DNA from: Variovorax sp. DXTD-1
GTDB taxonomy: Bacteria > Pseudomonadota > Gammaproteobacteria > Burkholderiales > Burkholderiaceae_C
Assembly: GCF_003984625.1 (NCBI RefSeq)
Contig: NZ_RWKH01000024.1
Coordinates: 30,227-94,226 of the forward strand
DNA length: 64,000 nt
Direction of reading: 5' to 3'
The notes under the pieces were generated by a model. The model saw only the letters and a list, made by a program, of their open reading frames with translations. It made no database searches and had not been told where the DNA came from. Position numbers and translations under genes: made by a program. Of this stretch, positions 16,694-25,672 are shown piece by piece (the first letter of the stretch is position 1; each line of letters begins with the position of its first letter).

Positions 16694-19528
16694 TTAGACC
16701 TCCCTTCCCAGCCGTTGGTAGCGGCGCTCGAATGCCTCTTTGCCGCCCTCCATCACCTGGCAAACTTCATCCCGCATCTTCTGGTCTTGCAGTGAGCCTT
16801 TCTCTTTGACACGACACTCGCCTTTGTCAAACTCCAGTGCATAGATCATCTCGGCATCCCCATTTACGACGATGTTCGGGTTATGGGTCACGATGATGAG
16901 CTGACGACGCAATTTGTTGGAGCGAATCTGCTGAACGACGAGGCCATAGATCAGATGGTTATCCAGATCGTCTTCAGGTTGATCAAGCACCAAGGGCTCG
17001 TTGCCATGGGCTAACAGAAACGCGAGCATGGCTGCGGCGCGCTGTCCGGCAGATGCCTGTCCGATCGATTGGAAGTCACGGCCATCACCCTTTCGGCTGT
17101 ATTCGACTTGCAGCCCATCCTCTGGGAACCAGCAAAGGATGTGGTCAACCAACTCTGGCTTTGAGAGTACCGCTCTCTGTAGGCGGTTGCGAATGTCGGC
17201 GCCTAACGCTCCGACACCGCTGCAAGCTTGCAGAAGTTGGTGCTGCACGCTCTCAATTGCGGCCAGCTTGTCTTGACTGCCTGCAATTTCTGCGACCAAC
17301 CCTTCCGGTCCGATTGCACCGTCCTCGCGGTAGATGTCTTTCACAAACCGCCCGTCGGTGATGTCCAGTAGCTCTCTGAGTGAGCGCTCGATTTCATTCG
17401 GCTGGCTGTCAAATGGCTTTAGCGCCATCCGCACATGCGGGTTGCCTTCGAGCGTGGGCTGCAGGAATTCGACTCGGCGAGCGCTGATCGCTTGCCGCGC
17501 GGCCTGGACCTCGGCAATTTGTACCTTTGCTTTTTCTTCGAGGCCGTCACGCTGCTTCTGCAGCGAATCCAGACGCTTGATCTCGGTGTCCAAGCGCTGC
17601 TTCTCCTGAACCAGCCGGCCGTACTCACTTGGATCGTCCACGCCCTGTTGCTGCAGGTCGGCCTTCAGCCTGTCGTAGGCAGACCTTGCTTCGACCGCTT
17701 GTGCCATCCAGCCAGAACCGTTGAACTCCGCTTGAAGTACCCGACTCCGCTCGTCAAGGGTTGTGGCGGCCCGCTCGACTTCTGAACGCACCGTTGTGAT
17801 CGCAGCTTGAAGCTTATGGATCAATTGCAGCACAGGCTCGTCTGCGATGGGGTCGAAAAGTCCATCGGGCAAATCTTCCGCCACCAACTCCTGCGCAAAG
17901 GCTTTGAATCGGCTGGCCAAGTTGGCCGCGCCCTCGAACTGACGCTCAACCTCACGGCTTTGCCGACTGGTCCGCTGATAGTTCTTCAGAATCACAGCAT
18001 GGTCAGCTTCTTCGAAGCGCGCGAGTTTGCGATGAACGTCCTGCAGGCTCACCACCAGTGCATCACGGGCCCGTAGTTTTCCATCCAGTTCACGCCGCTG
18101 AGCACGCGTTGCGAAGAAGGCTTGCTTGGCCTCGTCCAATGCTGCCTGCTGCGTGCCAGTAGCCGCAGCATCATCGATGACCTTCAGCAGGGCTTGCTGG
18201 CTGTCGCCCGCCAGCGCTGCGATTTGCCCCTGGCTGAACAACCGAATCGGGAAGCGCTGTTCGTTGATGGCCTGACTGGTCGATGGTTTGAATGCCCTCG
18301 CTGTCTCGTCCCACTCCTCGACGACGAACCCTTGACCGTCTTGCGCCCAGAGCAGGCGGTAGCTGATGCCATCCCTGCAGACCTGGATACAAATTTTTGT
18401 CTCTGCGCGCAGCCCACCCTCATCGACACGACTCTTCGCCACCTTGCTGAATCGGGCAAAGGTCTGACCAGCCTCCGAGCCCACGGGGAGTTCTTTCTCT
18501 CGCCGGTATGCCAATCGCAAGGCGTGCACGACGGTCGATTTGCCTGTTCCTCGGCCACCAATCAACGCATTGAAATAGGGATTGCAAGCTAGTACGGCGG
18601 GCGTGCGCCGTCCCATGAATCGAGCGTCCGTGATTTCGATGGATTCAATGAAATGTTCCGGAGTTCTGAATGGCTTGAAATCATCGCCGTCGTCACTGCG
18701 ACGAACCGACACACCTTGACCGTCCAACAAGGCGAGGCGCAAGCCTTCCAAATCGGGCGGGGCGGCCATCTTGATCCATGTGTAGCGCGAGCCAGGGACA
18801 GCCACGCCCTGAAAGGAGTGGCAATCGCTGCCGACCACACTGGCGAGATTTGGCTTTATCTCGTCCCAGATCGAAGGGTATGCGGGGCGGCCCGTCTTCC
18901 ATTCCAGTGCCAACAATCCGGGCGCTTGCAGCGCTTGCTTGACCATGGCCGCCTCGAGGGTGCAGCGTCTAGTGCCAGGTGCGAGTCGGAGCAAGCCTTT
19001 CCCACCATCATCGACGTGAGCCGGAATGGCGATTCCGCCACACCGTTGAACCTCTTCAATCACCTGCAGCAAAGATTCTCGGGTGATTGCTGCACCCTCT
19101 TTGTCGTCGGTTTCTCCATGCAGATGCGCGGGGAAGCCCACACCTCCCAGCACGCTCGCGATGGTCGATGCGTTGGCTGTCGGGTCAAAAATCGCCAGCA
19201 AGTGGATCCCGCCTTGCACGGAGATTTCGACGCCAGGGAACAAATGCAGCTCTCGAAAGCCCGCCAGCGAGGTGCCGGCCGCGTCGGCCTGCTTCATCGT
19301 TGCGTAGGCCGTCTTCAGCTTGTCGATCCATTCACCGCTGTTGTGATCGGTCACGGCGATGCAGTCGATCTCTGCGGCCATGTACCTCCGCAACCAGGCT
19401 TCCGGCGTCAACTCCTGTGGCGTGCCCATAGCGGTCTGCCAAGCACCCGTGTCTTTGGATGCTGGCGTGTGCGTGTGGAAGTCAAACTTCCACCAACGCG
19501 CACCAGGATATCTATTCCACAGGTTCAT
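16694..19528 (-). CDS. TrlF-like protein: PHP phosphoesterase domain fused to SMC-like ATPase
   Basis: A 944-residue protein. The N-terminal 300 residues are a PHP-type metal hydrolase domain with H18-x-H20, D61/H62, E101, H171 and D235/H237 as likely metal ligands. A P-loop (GGRGTGKST, 324-332) opens an ABC/SMC-like ATPase interrupted by a long helical, coiled-coil-prone region (about 440-740). It closes with a signature-like SAGQRAAAML, a Walker B/D-loop LVLDQPEDDLDN (D849) and an H-loop histidine (THNPN, H882). ATG 19528 is chosen for its GAGG site six bases upstream; an extension to 19567 is possible. The family name TrlF is from memory. Nuclease-ATPase fusions of this kind are common in phage defence, but activity here is inferred. 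Confidence 0.82.
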   Translation of the reverse strand: MNLWNRYPGARWWKFDFHTHTPASKDTGAWQTAMGTPQELTPEAWLRRYMAAEIDCIAVTDHNSGEWIDKLKTAYATMKQADAAGTSLAGFRELHLFPGVEISVQGGIHLLAIFDPTANASTIASVLGGVGFPAHLHGETDDKEGAAITRESLLQVIEEVQRCGGIAIPAHVDDGGKGLLRLAPGTRRCTLEAAMVKQALQAPGLLALEWKTGRPAYPSIWDEIKPNLASVVGSDCHSFQGVAVPGSRYTWIKMAAPPDLEGLRLALLDGQGVSVRRSDDGDDFKPFRTPEHFIESIEITDARFMGRRTPAVLACNPYFNALIGGRGTGKSTVVHALRLAYRREKELPVGSEAGQTFARFSKVAKSRVDEGGLRAETKICIQVCRDGISYRLLWAQDGQGFVVEEWDETARAFKPSTSQAINEQRFPIRLFSQGQIAALAGDSQQALLKVIDDAAATGTQQAALDEAKQAFFATRAQRRELDGKLRARDALVVSLQDVHRKLARFEEADHAVILKNYQRTSRQSREVERQFEGAANLASRFKAFAQELVAEDLPDGLFDPIADEPVLQLIHKLQAAITTVRSEVERAATTLDERSRVLQAEFNGSGWMAQAVEARSAYDRLKADLQQQGVDDPSEYGRLVQEKQRLDTEIKRLDSLQKQRDGLEEKAKVQIAEVQAARQAISARRVEFLQPTLEGNPHVRMALKPFDSQPNEIERSLRELLDITDGRFVKDIYREDGAIGPEGLVAEIAGSQDKLAAIESVQHQLLQACSGVGALGADIRNRLQRAVLSKPELVDHILCWFPEDGLQVEYSRKGDGRDFQSIGQASAGQRAAAMLAFLLAHGNEPLVLDQPEDDLDNHLIYGLVVQQIRSNKLRRQLIIVTHNPNIVVNGDAEMIYALEFDKGECRVKEKGSLQDQKMRDEVCQVMEGGKEAFERRYQRLGREV

Positions 19529-19593
19529 AACTTTCCTCACTCTCAGGGCACACACACAGCCGAACAATTGATCCAGCTGTGAGTTCGCTCGAA

Positions 19594-20685
19594 TCAGCTC
19601 GAAAACAGGAAGTTCATCACGTCGCCGTCTTTCACGACGTATTCCTTGCCTTCCGAACGCATCTTGCCCGCGTCCTTCGCGCCCTGCTCGCCCTTGTAGG
19701 CGATGTAGTCCTCGAACGCGATGGTCTGGGCGCGGATGTAGCCCTTTTCGAAGTCGCCGTGAATCACGCCGGCCGCCTGCGGGCCGGTGTCGCCGATGTG
19801 GATGGTCCAGGCGCGCACCTCCTTCACGCCGGCGGTGAAGTAGGTCTGCAGGCCCAGCAGCTTGAACGCCGCGCGGATCAGGCGGTTCAGGCCCGGTTCG
19901 TCCTGGCCGATTTCGGCGAGGAACATCTTCTTGTCTTCGTCGTCCATCTCGGCCAGGTCGGCTTCGATCTTGGCGCAGATGGCGACCACGGGTGCGCCCT
20001 GCTTGGCCGCGTACTCGCGCAGGCGGTCGAGGTACGGGTTGTTCTCGAAGCCGTCTTCGGCCACGTTGCCGACGAACATCGCGGGCTTGGCGGTGATGAG
20101 CGTGAAGCTCTTGACCAGCGGCTGCTCTTCCTTGGTGAACTCTAGCGCGCGCACCGGCGTGTTCTCGTTCAGCGCGGCCTGGCAGCGCTCGAGCAGGCCG
20201 ACGAGCTTTTGCGCGTCCTTGTCGCCCGAGCGGGCCACCTTGGTGTGGCGGTGCAGCGCCTTCTCCACCGTGGCCAGGTCGGCTAGGCAGAGCTCGGTCT
20301 GGATCACTTCGATGTCGGAGATCGGGTCGACCTTGCCGGCCACGTGGATCACGTTCTCGTCGTCGAAGCAGCGCACCACGTTCACCGTCGCGTCGGTTTC
20401 GCGGATGTGCGCAAGAAACTTGTTGCCCAGGCCCTCGCCCGTGCTGGCACCGGCCACCAGGCCGGCAATGTCGACGAACTCGACGATGGCGGGCACCACG
20501 CGCTCGGGCTTGACGATCTCGCTGAGCTGCGCGAGCCGCGGATCGGGCACTTCCACCACGCCCACGTTGGGTTCGATGGTGCAGAACGGATAGTTTTCCG
20601 CTGCGATACCGGCCTTGGTCAACGCATTGAAAAGGGTGGATTTACCGACGTTGGGCAGGCCGACGATGCCGCATTGCAAACTCAT
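19594..20685 (-). CDS. ychF: Redox/ribosome-associated GTPase-family ATPase YchF
   Basis: YchF is a universally conserved Obg-family P-loop protein that prefers ATP and binds ribosomes. The 363-residue sequence shows G1 GLPNVGKST, DIAGLVAGAS (G3), the usual NxxE in place of NKxD, and a C-terminal TGS domain ending in VKDGDVMNFLFSS. It lies 65 bases upstream of the TrlF-like gene on the same strand, so read-through into that module is possible. It is divergent from the ribose operon. Confidence 0.96.
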   Translation of the reverse strand: MSLQCGIVGLPNVGKSTLFNALTKAGIAAENYPFCTIEPNVGVVEVPDPRLAQLSEIVKPERVVPAIVEFVDIAGLVAGASTGEGLGNKFLAHIRETDATVNVVRCFDDENVIHVAGKVDPISDIEVIQTELCLADLATVEKALHRHTKVARSGDKDAQKLVGLLERCQAALNENTPVRALEFTKEEQPLVKSFTLITAKPAMFVGNVAEDGFENNPYLDRLREYAAKQGAPVVAICAKIEADLAEMDDEDKKMFLAEIGQDEPGLNRLIRAAFKLLGLQTYFTAGVKEVRAWTIHIGDTGPQAAGVIHGDFEKGYIRAQTIAFEDYIAYKGEQGAKDAGKMRSEGKEYVVKDGDVMNFLFSS

Positions 20686-20786
20686 GGGGGGTCCTCTGGG
20701 TAACCCACGATTTTAGGCGACCCGGCTTGGGCGCTGCTTGCCGGGTTTGCAAGACGGCTCCGGCTGATCAGGGTTAAACCCAGGAA

Positions 20787-20810
20787 GCAAACGTTTGCGC
20801 AAACGTTTTC
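20787..20810. promoter_or_regulatory. Tandem LacI/RbsR-type operators of the ribose operon
   Basis: Two directly adjacent 12-base sites: a perfect palindrome GCAAACGTTTGC (20787-20798) and a near-copy GCAAACGTTTTC (20799-20810). The central AACGTT core is typical of LacI-family operators such as RbsR sites. They lie 67 bases or more upstream of rbsB and overlap the proposed -35 element, which fits repression by the LacI-type regulator encoded within the operon. Confidence 0.8.
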
Positions 20811-20822
20811 GTTCGTTATTAT
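20795..20822 (+). promoter_or_regulatory. Putative rbs promoter
   Basis: TTGCGC (20795-20800) and TATTAT (20817-20822) are separated by 16 bases and lie upstream of rbsB. The -35 element is inside the tandem operators. The match is moderate; assignment is by inspection only. Confidence 0.45.
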
Positions 20823-20876
20823 CGGACCCCCCGGCCAAGACCGGCGCCCGCTCAACCACCTCAGGAGACACATCCC

Positions 20877-21833
20877 ATGAAGTTCACCCGCCGTACGCTG
20901 CAAAGCGCAGCCGCACTGACGTTGCTGGGCGCCTTTGCCGTCACGCCCGCCCTCGCCCAGGAAAAACCCAAGGTGGCGCTGGTCATGAAGTCGCTGGCCA
21001 ACGAATTCTTCCGCACCATGGAAGACGGCGCCAAGGCGCACCAGAAAGCCAACGCCTCGCAATACACGCTGGTGGCCAACGGCATCAAGGACGAGACCGA
21101 CACGGCCGCCCAGATCAAGATGGTCGAGCAGATGATGGCGCAGAAGATCAATGCGCTGGTCATTGCGCCAGCCGATTCGAAGGCGCTGGTGCCGGTGGTC
21201 AAGGCGGCCATCGACCGGGGCATCCTGGTAGTCAACATCGACAACCAGTTCGACGCCGCCGCGCTGAAGGAAAAGGGCATCCAGGTGCCCTTCGTCGGCC
21301 CGGACAACCGTGCCGGCGCCAAGCTGGTCGGCGACGAGCTGGCCAAGAGCCTGAAGGCGGGCGACAAGGTCGGCATCATCGAAGGCGTTTCGACCACCTT
21401 CAATGCGCAGCAGCGCACCCTCGGCTACCAGGACGCGATGAAGGCTGCCGGCGTGACGGTGGTGGGTGTGCAGTCGGGCCAGTGGGAAATCGACAAGGGC
21501 AACACGGTGGCCGCCGGCATGATGCGCGAGCACCCCGACCTGAAAGCGCTGCTCGCGGGCAACGACAGCATGGCGCTCGGCGCGGTGGCTGCCGTCAAGG
21601 CCGCGGGCAAGACCGGCAAGGTGCTGGTGGTGGGCTACGACAACATCGGCGCCATCAAGCCGATGCTGAAGGACGGCCGGGTGCTTGCCACCGCCGACCA
21701 GTTCGCGGCCAAGCAGGCGGTGTTCGGCATCGAGACCGCGCTCAAGGCGCTGGCCGAGAAAAAGCCGCAGTCGAGCATGCCGGCCGAAGTGAAGACCGAC
21801 GTGGTGCTGGTCACCAAGTCGTCCGCGAAGTAA
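20877..21833 (+). CDS. rbsB: Ribose ABC transporter substrate-binding protein
   Basis: A 318-residue periplasmic sugar-binding protein with a clear signal peptide (basic start, hydrophobic core, cleavage after TPALA). The type I periplasmic fold follows, with the paired segments KSLANEFFRTMEDGAK, IAPADSKALVPVVKAA, VGPDNRAGAKLVGDEL and AGNDSMALGAV of the RbsB family. It is the first gene of rbsBACRKD. Ribose is inferred from the full operon including rbsK and rbsD rather than from binding residues. Confidence 0.9.
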   Translation: MKFTRRTLQSAAALTLLGAFAVTPALAQEKPKVALVMKSLANEFFRTMEDGAKAHQKANASQYTLVANGIKDETDTAAQIKMVEQMMAQKINALVIAPADSKALVPVVKAAIDRGILVVNIDNQFDAAALKEKGIQVPFVGPDNRAGAKLVGDELAKSLKAGDKVGIIEGVSTTFNAQQRTLGYQDAMKAAGVTVVGVQSGQWEIDKGNTVAAGMMREHPDLKALLAGNDSMALGAVAAVKAAGKTGKVLVVGYDNIGAIKPMLKDGRVLATADQFAAKQAVFGIETALKALAEKKPQSSMPAEVKTDVVLVTKSSAK

Positions 21834-21834
21834 T

Positions 21835-21930
21835 GTTGCTCGCCCCCAGTCTTCGCGCACTTCGTGTCGCTTCGCCAACCCCCTACCGGGGGCAACACCT
21901 GAGGCCCGGCAAAGCCGGTTCCTCGGTGTT
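21835..21930. repeat. Dispersed intergenic repeat, copy A
   Basis: This intergenic stretch between rbsB and rbsA shares long matching blocks with 52594-52676: CACTTCGTGT, GGGGGCAACACC, GGCCCGGCAAAGCCGGTTCC and CGGTGTT, in the same orientation and order. It can fold: CCCC...GGGGG, CCGGCAAAGCCGG and ACACC...GGTGT are complementary. I associate this element with Comamonadaceae genomes from memory. Confidence 0.75.
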
Positions 21931-21950
21931 TCTGGACTGAGGTGGTCATC

Positions 21951-23573
21951 GTGACTGACGCCCGTCGCAATACGTCCGCGCTCTCGCTGAGCGCGCTTGG
22001 CAAGGACTATGCGGCGCCGGTGCTCGACGACGTTTCGCTGGAGCTGAATGCCGGCGAGGTTCTAGCGCTCACGGGCGAGAACGGTGCCGGCAAAAGCACG
22101 CTGTCGAAAATCGTCTGCGGCCTGGTGCAGCCGACGCGCGGCCAGATGCTGCTGGGCGGCGCACCGTTCCAGCCCGCCTCGCGCCGCGACGCCGAGCGGC
22201 TGGGCGTGCGAATGGTCATGCAGGAACTGGGGCTGGTCAACACGCTGTCGGTGGCCGAGAACCTGCTGCTCGACCGGTTGCCCAACCAGACGGGCTGGAT
22301 CCGCCGCGGCAAGCTGCACGAACTGGCCGCGCAGCAGCTCGCGAAAATCGGCATGCAGAACATCGCCCCGGCCACGCCCGTCGCGCGGCTCGGGATCGGC
22401 CAGCAGCAGATGGTCGAGATTGCGCGCAACCTGCAGGACGACACGCGCGTGCTGGTGCTCGACGAGCCCACCGCCATGCTCACGCCCCGCGAAACCTCGC
22501 ACCTCTTCGAGCAGATCGAACTGCTCAAGGCGCGCGGTGTGGCCATCGTCTATGTGTCGCACCGGCTGGAGGAATTGCAGCGCATTGCCGACCGCGTGGC
22601 GGTGCTGCGCGACGGCCGGCTGGTCGACGTGCGCCCGATGGCCGGCGTGCGTGAATCCGAACTGGTGCAGCGCATGGTGGGCCGCGCGGTGCACGAGCAC
22701 GAAGGGCGCGACCGCCGCGTGGCCGGCCCCGTCTTGCTGAGCGCACGCGGCATCGGCCGCGCTGAGGTCGTGCAGGGCGTGGACATCGACCTGCATGCGG
22801 GCGAAGTCATGGGCTTGGCCGGCTTGGTCGGCTCGGGCCGGACGGAGCTGGTGCGTCTGCTGTTCGGCGCGGACCGTGCCGACCGCGGCGAAATTCTTCT
22901 CTACGACGGCATCGCCAGCACGCAGCCGGTGCAGCGCGCGCCCAAGGGCTGGCGGTCGCCGATGCAGGCCATTCGCGCGGGCATCGGCCTGGTGACTGAA
23001 GATCGCAAGTCGCAAGGCCTGTTGCTCACGCAGCCGATTCGCGTCAACGCCACATTGAGCGACCTGGGCGCCATCTCGCACGCCGGCTGGCTGCAGCGCG
23101 CCAAGGAGCGTGGCATCGCCAAACGGCTGGTGGACCTGCTGCGCATCCGCTCGCGCAGCATCGAGCAGCCCGTTGCCACGCTGAGCGGCGGCAATCAGCA
23201 GAAGGTGGTTTTCGCGCGCTGGCTGCACCGCGAATGCAAGGTGCTGCTTCTGGACGAGCCCACGCGCGGCGTGGACGTGGGCGCGCGCGCCGATCTCTAT
23301 GCCGAGCTCGACCGCATGACCGAGGCCGGCAAGGCGCTCCTGATGGTGTCGAGCGACCTGCGCGAGCTGATGGCGATGTGCGACCGCATCGGCGTGATGA
23401 GCGCCGGCCGATTGGTCGCAGTGTTCGAGCGCGGTCAATGGAGCGAACAATCGCTGCTCGCCGCCGCATTCAGCGACGCGGCAGGACGCGCCACCTCGCC
23501 GACGGCTCCGATGGCGGGAGCCGCCATTTCCGATTCGAATACGGCCCGACCGGCCTCCTCCCAGACACCATGA
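21951..23573 (+). CDS. rbsA: Ribose ABC transporter ATP-binding protein (two nucleotide-binding domains)
   Basis: A sugar-type ATPase of about 540 residues with two ABC domains in tandem. The first has Walker A GENGAGKST, signature LGIGQQQMVEIA and Walker B VLVLDEPTA. The second has the degenerate GLVGSGRTE P-loop usual for RbsA, then TLSGGNQQKVVFARWL and LLLDEPTRGVD. The GTG at 21951 is preferred over one at 21942 because GAGGTGG precedes it at good spacing. The stop overlaps the permease start (ATGA). It energises ribose import through RbsC. Confidence 0.93.
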   Translation: MTDARRNTSALSLSALGKDYAAPVLDDVSLELNAGEVLALTGENGAGKSTLSKIVCGLVQPTRGQMLLGGAPFQPASRRDAERLGVRMVMQELGLVNTLSVAENLLLDRLPNQTGWIRRGKLHELAAQQLAKIGMQNIAPATPVARLGIGQQQMVEIARNLQDDTRVLVLDEPTAMLTPRETSHLFEQIELLKARGVAIVYVSHRLEELQRIADRVAVLRDGRLVDVRPMAGVRESELVQRMVGRAVHEHEGRDRRVAGPVLLSARGIGRAEVVQGVDIDLHAGEVMGLAGLVGSGRTELVRLLFGADRADRGEILLYDGIASTQPVQRAPKGWRSPMQAIRAGIGLVTEDRKSQGLLLTQPIRVNATLSDLGAISHAGWLQRAKERGIAKRLVDLLRIRSRSIEQPVATLSGGNQQKVVFARWLHRECKVLLLDEPTRGVDVGARADLYAELDRMTEAGKALLMVSSDLRELMAMCDRIGVMSAGRLVAVFERGQWSEQSLLAAAFSDAAGRATSPTAPMAGAAISDSNTARPASSQTP

Positions 23574-24553
23574 ACGCAGCCGCCGCTACATCCGCCCAAC
23601 CCTCCGCTCTCAAGGGCCAGTTGGGCACCTATCTTGGCCTCACGGTCGTGCTCGTGGGCATGGTCGTGCTTTTCGGTTCGCTGAGCGAGTACTTCTTTAC
23701 CCGCGAAACCTTCATTTCCATTGCCAACGAAATTCCCGCGTTGGCGGTGATGGCCGTCGGCATGACCTTCGTGCTGATCATCGCGGGCATCGATCTTTCG
23801 GTGGGCTCGGTGCTCGCACTCAGCGCCGCGGTCACGGCCGCGGCCATCCTGCAGTGGCAGCTCCCGGTGCCCGTGGCTGCCGCGCTGGGCCTGGCGACCG
23901 GGCTGGTATGCGGCACGGTCACGGGCGCGGTGTCGGTCGCATGGCGCCTTCCGAGCTTCATCGTTTCGCTGGGCATGCTCGAAGCGGTACGCGGCGGTGC
24001 GTACCTGGTGACCGATTCGCGCACGCAGTACGTGGGCGACGCGATCTCCGGCTTGGCTGCGCCCTGGGTCGGCGGCATTTCGGCGGCTTTCGTGCTGGCG
24101 GTGGTGCTGGTGGTTGCGGGCCAGCTGGTGCTCACGCGCACGGTGTTCGGCCGGCATGTGGTGGGCATCGGCACCAATGAAGAAGCCATGCGGCTTGCCG
24201 GCATCGACCCGCGGCCGATCCGCATCATCGTGTTTGCCGCCACCGGCCTGCTGGCCGGGCTGGCGGGGCTGATGCAGTCGGCACGGCTCGAGGCGGCCGA
24301 CCCGAATGCCGGCGTCGGCATCGAGCTGCAGGTGATCGCGGCCGTGGTGATCGGCGGCACCAGCCTCATGGGCGGACGCGGCTCGGTGGTCAACACCTTC
24401 TTCGGCGTGCTCATCATCGCGGTGCTCGAAGCCGGGCTCGCACAAGTGGGTGCGAGCGAGCCGAGCAAGCGCATCATCACCGGCGCGGTGATCGTGGTTG
24501 CGGTGATCATCGACACCTTGCGCCAGCGCCGGGCCGACCGCCGCCTGGCCTGA
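23570..24553 (+). CDS. rbsC: Ribose ABC transporter permease
   Basis: A 327-residue inner-membrane permease of the BPD_transp_2 family with eight to ten hydrophobic segments. The family hallmark GIDLSVGSVLALSAAV follows the second segment, and GRHVVGIGTNEEAMRLAGI is the cytoplasmic coupling loop. GGTSLMGGRGSVVNTFFG is near the C-terminus. ATG 23570 overlaps the rbsA stop by four bases. It acts with RbsA and RbsB. Confidence 0.94.
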   Translation: MNAAAATSAQPSALKGQLGTYLGLTVVLVGMVVLFGSLSEYFFTRETFISIANEIPALAVMAVGMTFVLIIAGIDLSVGSVLALSAAVTAAAILQWQLPVPVAAALGLATGLVCGTVTGAVSVAWRLPSFIVSLGMLEAVRGGAYLVTDSRTQYVGDAISGLAAPWVGGISAAFVLAVVLVVAGQLVLTRTVFGRHVVGIGTNEEAMRLAGIDPRPIRIIVFAATGLLAGLAGLMQSARLEAADPNAGVGIELQVIAAVVIGGTSLMGGRGSVVNTFFGVLIIAVLEAGLAQVGASEPSKRIITGAVIVVAVIIDTLRQRRADRRLA

Positions 24554-24580
24554 CGCCTTCAAGAAAAAAGGGAACACGCC

Positions 24581-25672
24581 ATGGCCACCATCAAGGACGT
24601 CGCGCTGCGCGCGGGAGTTTCGGTTACCACCGTCTCGCATGTGGTCAACGACACGCGCCACGTGAGCGCCAAGGGGCGCGAGCGCGTGGAGCAGGCCATC
24701 CGCGAACTGGGCTACGTGCCCAACGCGATGGCGCGCAGCCTGAAGAGCAACACCACGTCGACGCTGGGCATGCTGATTCCGAACAGCTCGAATCCGTACT
24801 TTGCCGAGATCGTGCGCATCGTGGAAGACCGCTGCTTTGGCGCCGGCTACACGCTGGTGCTGTGCAATACCGACGACGAGCCCCGCCGCCAGAGCGTGTA
24901 CCTGCAGGTGCTGGCCGAGCGCCGCATCGACGGACTGATCGTGGTGTCCACGGGCGCGGGCGACGACGACTCGCTGGTCACCCAACTGCACGGCCTGCGC
25001 ATTCCCACGGTGCTGGTCGACCGCGAGATTGCGGACCCGGCCTGCGACCTGGTGGAAACCGCCCACATGCAGGGCGGCCTGCTCGCGGTGCGGCACCTGC
25101 TGTCGCTCGGTCACAAGCGCATTGCCTGCATTGGCGGGCCGGTGGGCGTGATGCCGAGCGAGCAGCGCATCGAAGGCTGGCGCATGGCGCTGGCCGAGAA
25201 CGGCGCCACGCCGAACGCCGATGCGCTACTGTGGCGCGGCGGCTTCACGAGCCAGGGCGGCTATGAGGCGATGCACGCCATCCTGCGTACCGAGCAGGCG
25301 CTTTCGGCCGTGTTCGTGTGCAACGACCTGATGGCCATCGGCGCCCTGCGCGCGGCGCATGAAAGCGGCGTGCATGTGCCCGACGACCTGTCGATCGTCG
25401 GCTTCGACGACATCGAACTCTCGGCCTACACCAGCCCGCCGCTCACCACCGTGGCGCAACCCAAGGAGCGCATCGGCGCACTGGCGGTCGACATGCTGCT
25501 GGAGCGCGTGGGCGGCAAGCGGCGCGATGCGCGCAAGGTGGTGCTGCAGCCCGAGCTGCGCGTGCGCGCCTCGACGGCGCGGCATGCCAGCTTCCGCGAG
25601 GCGGCCGCGCCCGCTCCTGCCACCACGCCTGCTTCTTCTCCAACGGAAAACCGAAAGTCCCGCGCCCCGTGA
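24581..25672 (+). CDS. rbsR: LacI-family transcriptional regulator of the ribose operon
   Basis: A 363-residue LacI-family repressor. The N-terminal helix-turn-helix (ATIKDVALRAGVSVTTVSHVVN) is followed by the hinge helix region YVPNAMARSLKS and a periplasmic-binding-like effector domain. It probably binds the AACGTT-core sites upstream of rbsB and responds to ribose. Being inside the operon, it should be autoregulated. The tail after residue 340 is Ala/Pro-rich and unconserved. Its TGA overlaps the rbsK GTG. Confidence 0.88.
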   Translation: MATIKDVALRAGVSVTTVSHVVNDTRHVSAKGRERVEQAIRELGYVPNAMARSLKSNTTSTLGMLIPNSSNPYFAEIVRIVEDRCFGAGYTLVLCNTDDEPRRQSVYLQVLAERRIDGLIVVSTGAGDDDSLVTQLHGLRIPTVLVDREIADPACDLVETAHMQGGLLAVRHLLSLGHKRIACIGGPVGVMPSEQRIEGWRMALAENGATPNADALLWRGGFTSQGGYEAMHAILRTEQALSAVFVCNDLMAIGALRAAHESGVHVPDDLSIVGFDDIELSAYTSPPLTTVAQPKERIGALAVDMLLERVGGKRRDARKVVLQPELRVRASTARHASFREAAAPAPATTPASSPTENRKSRAP

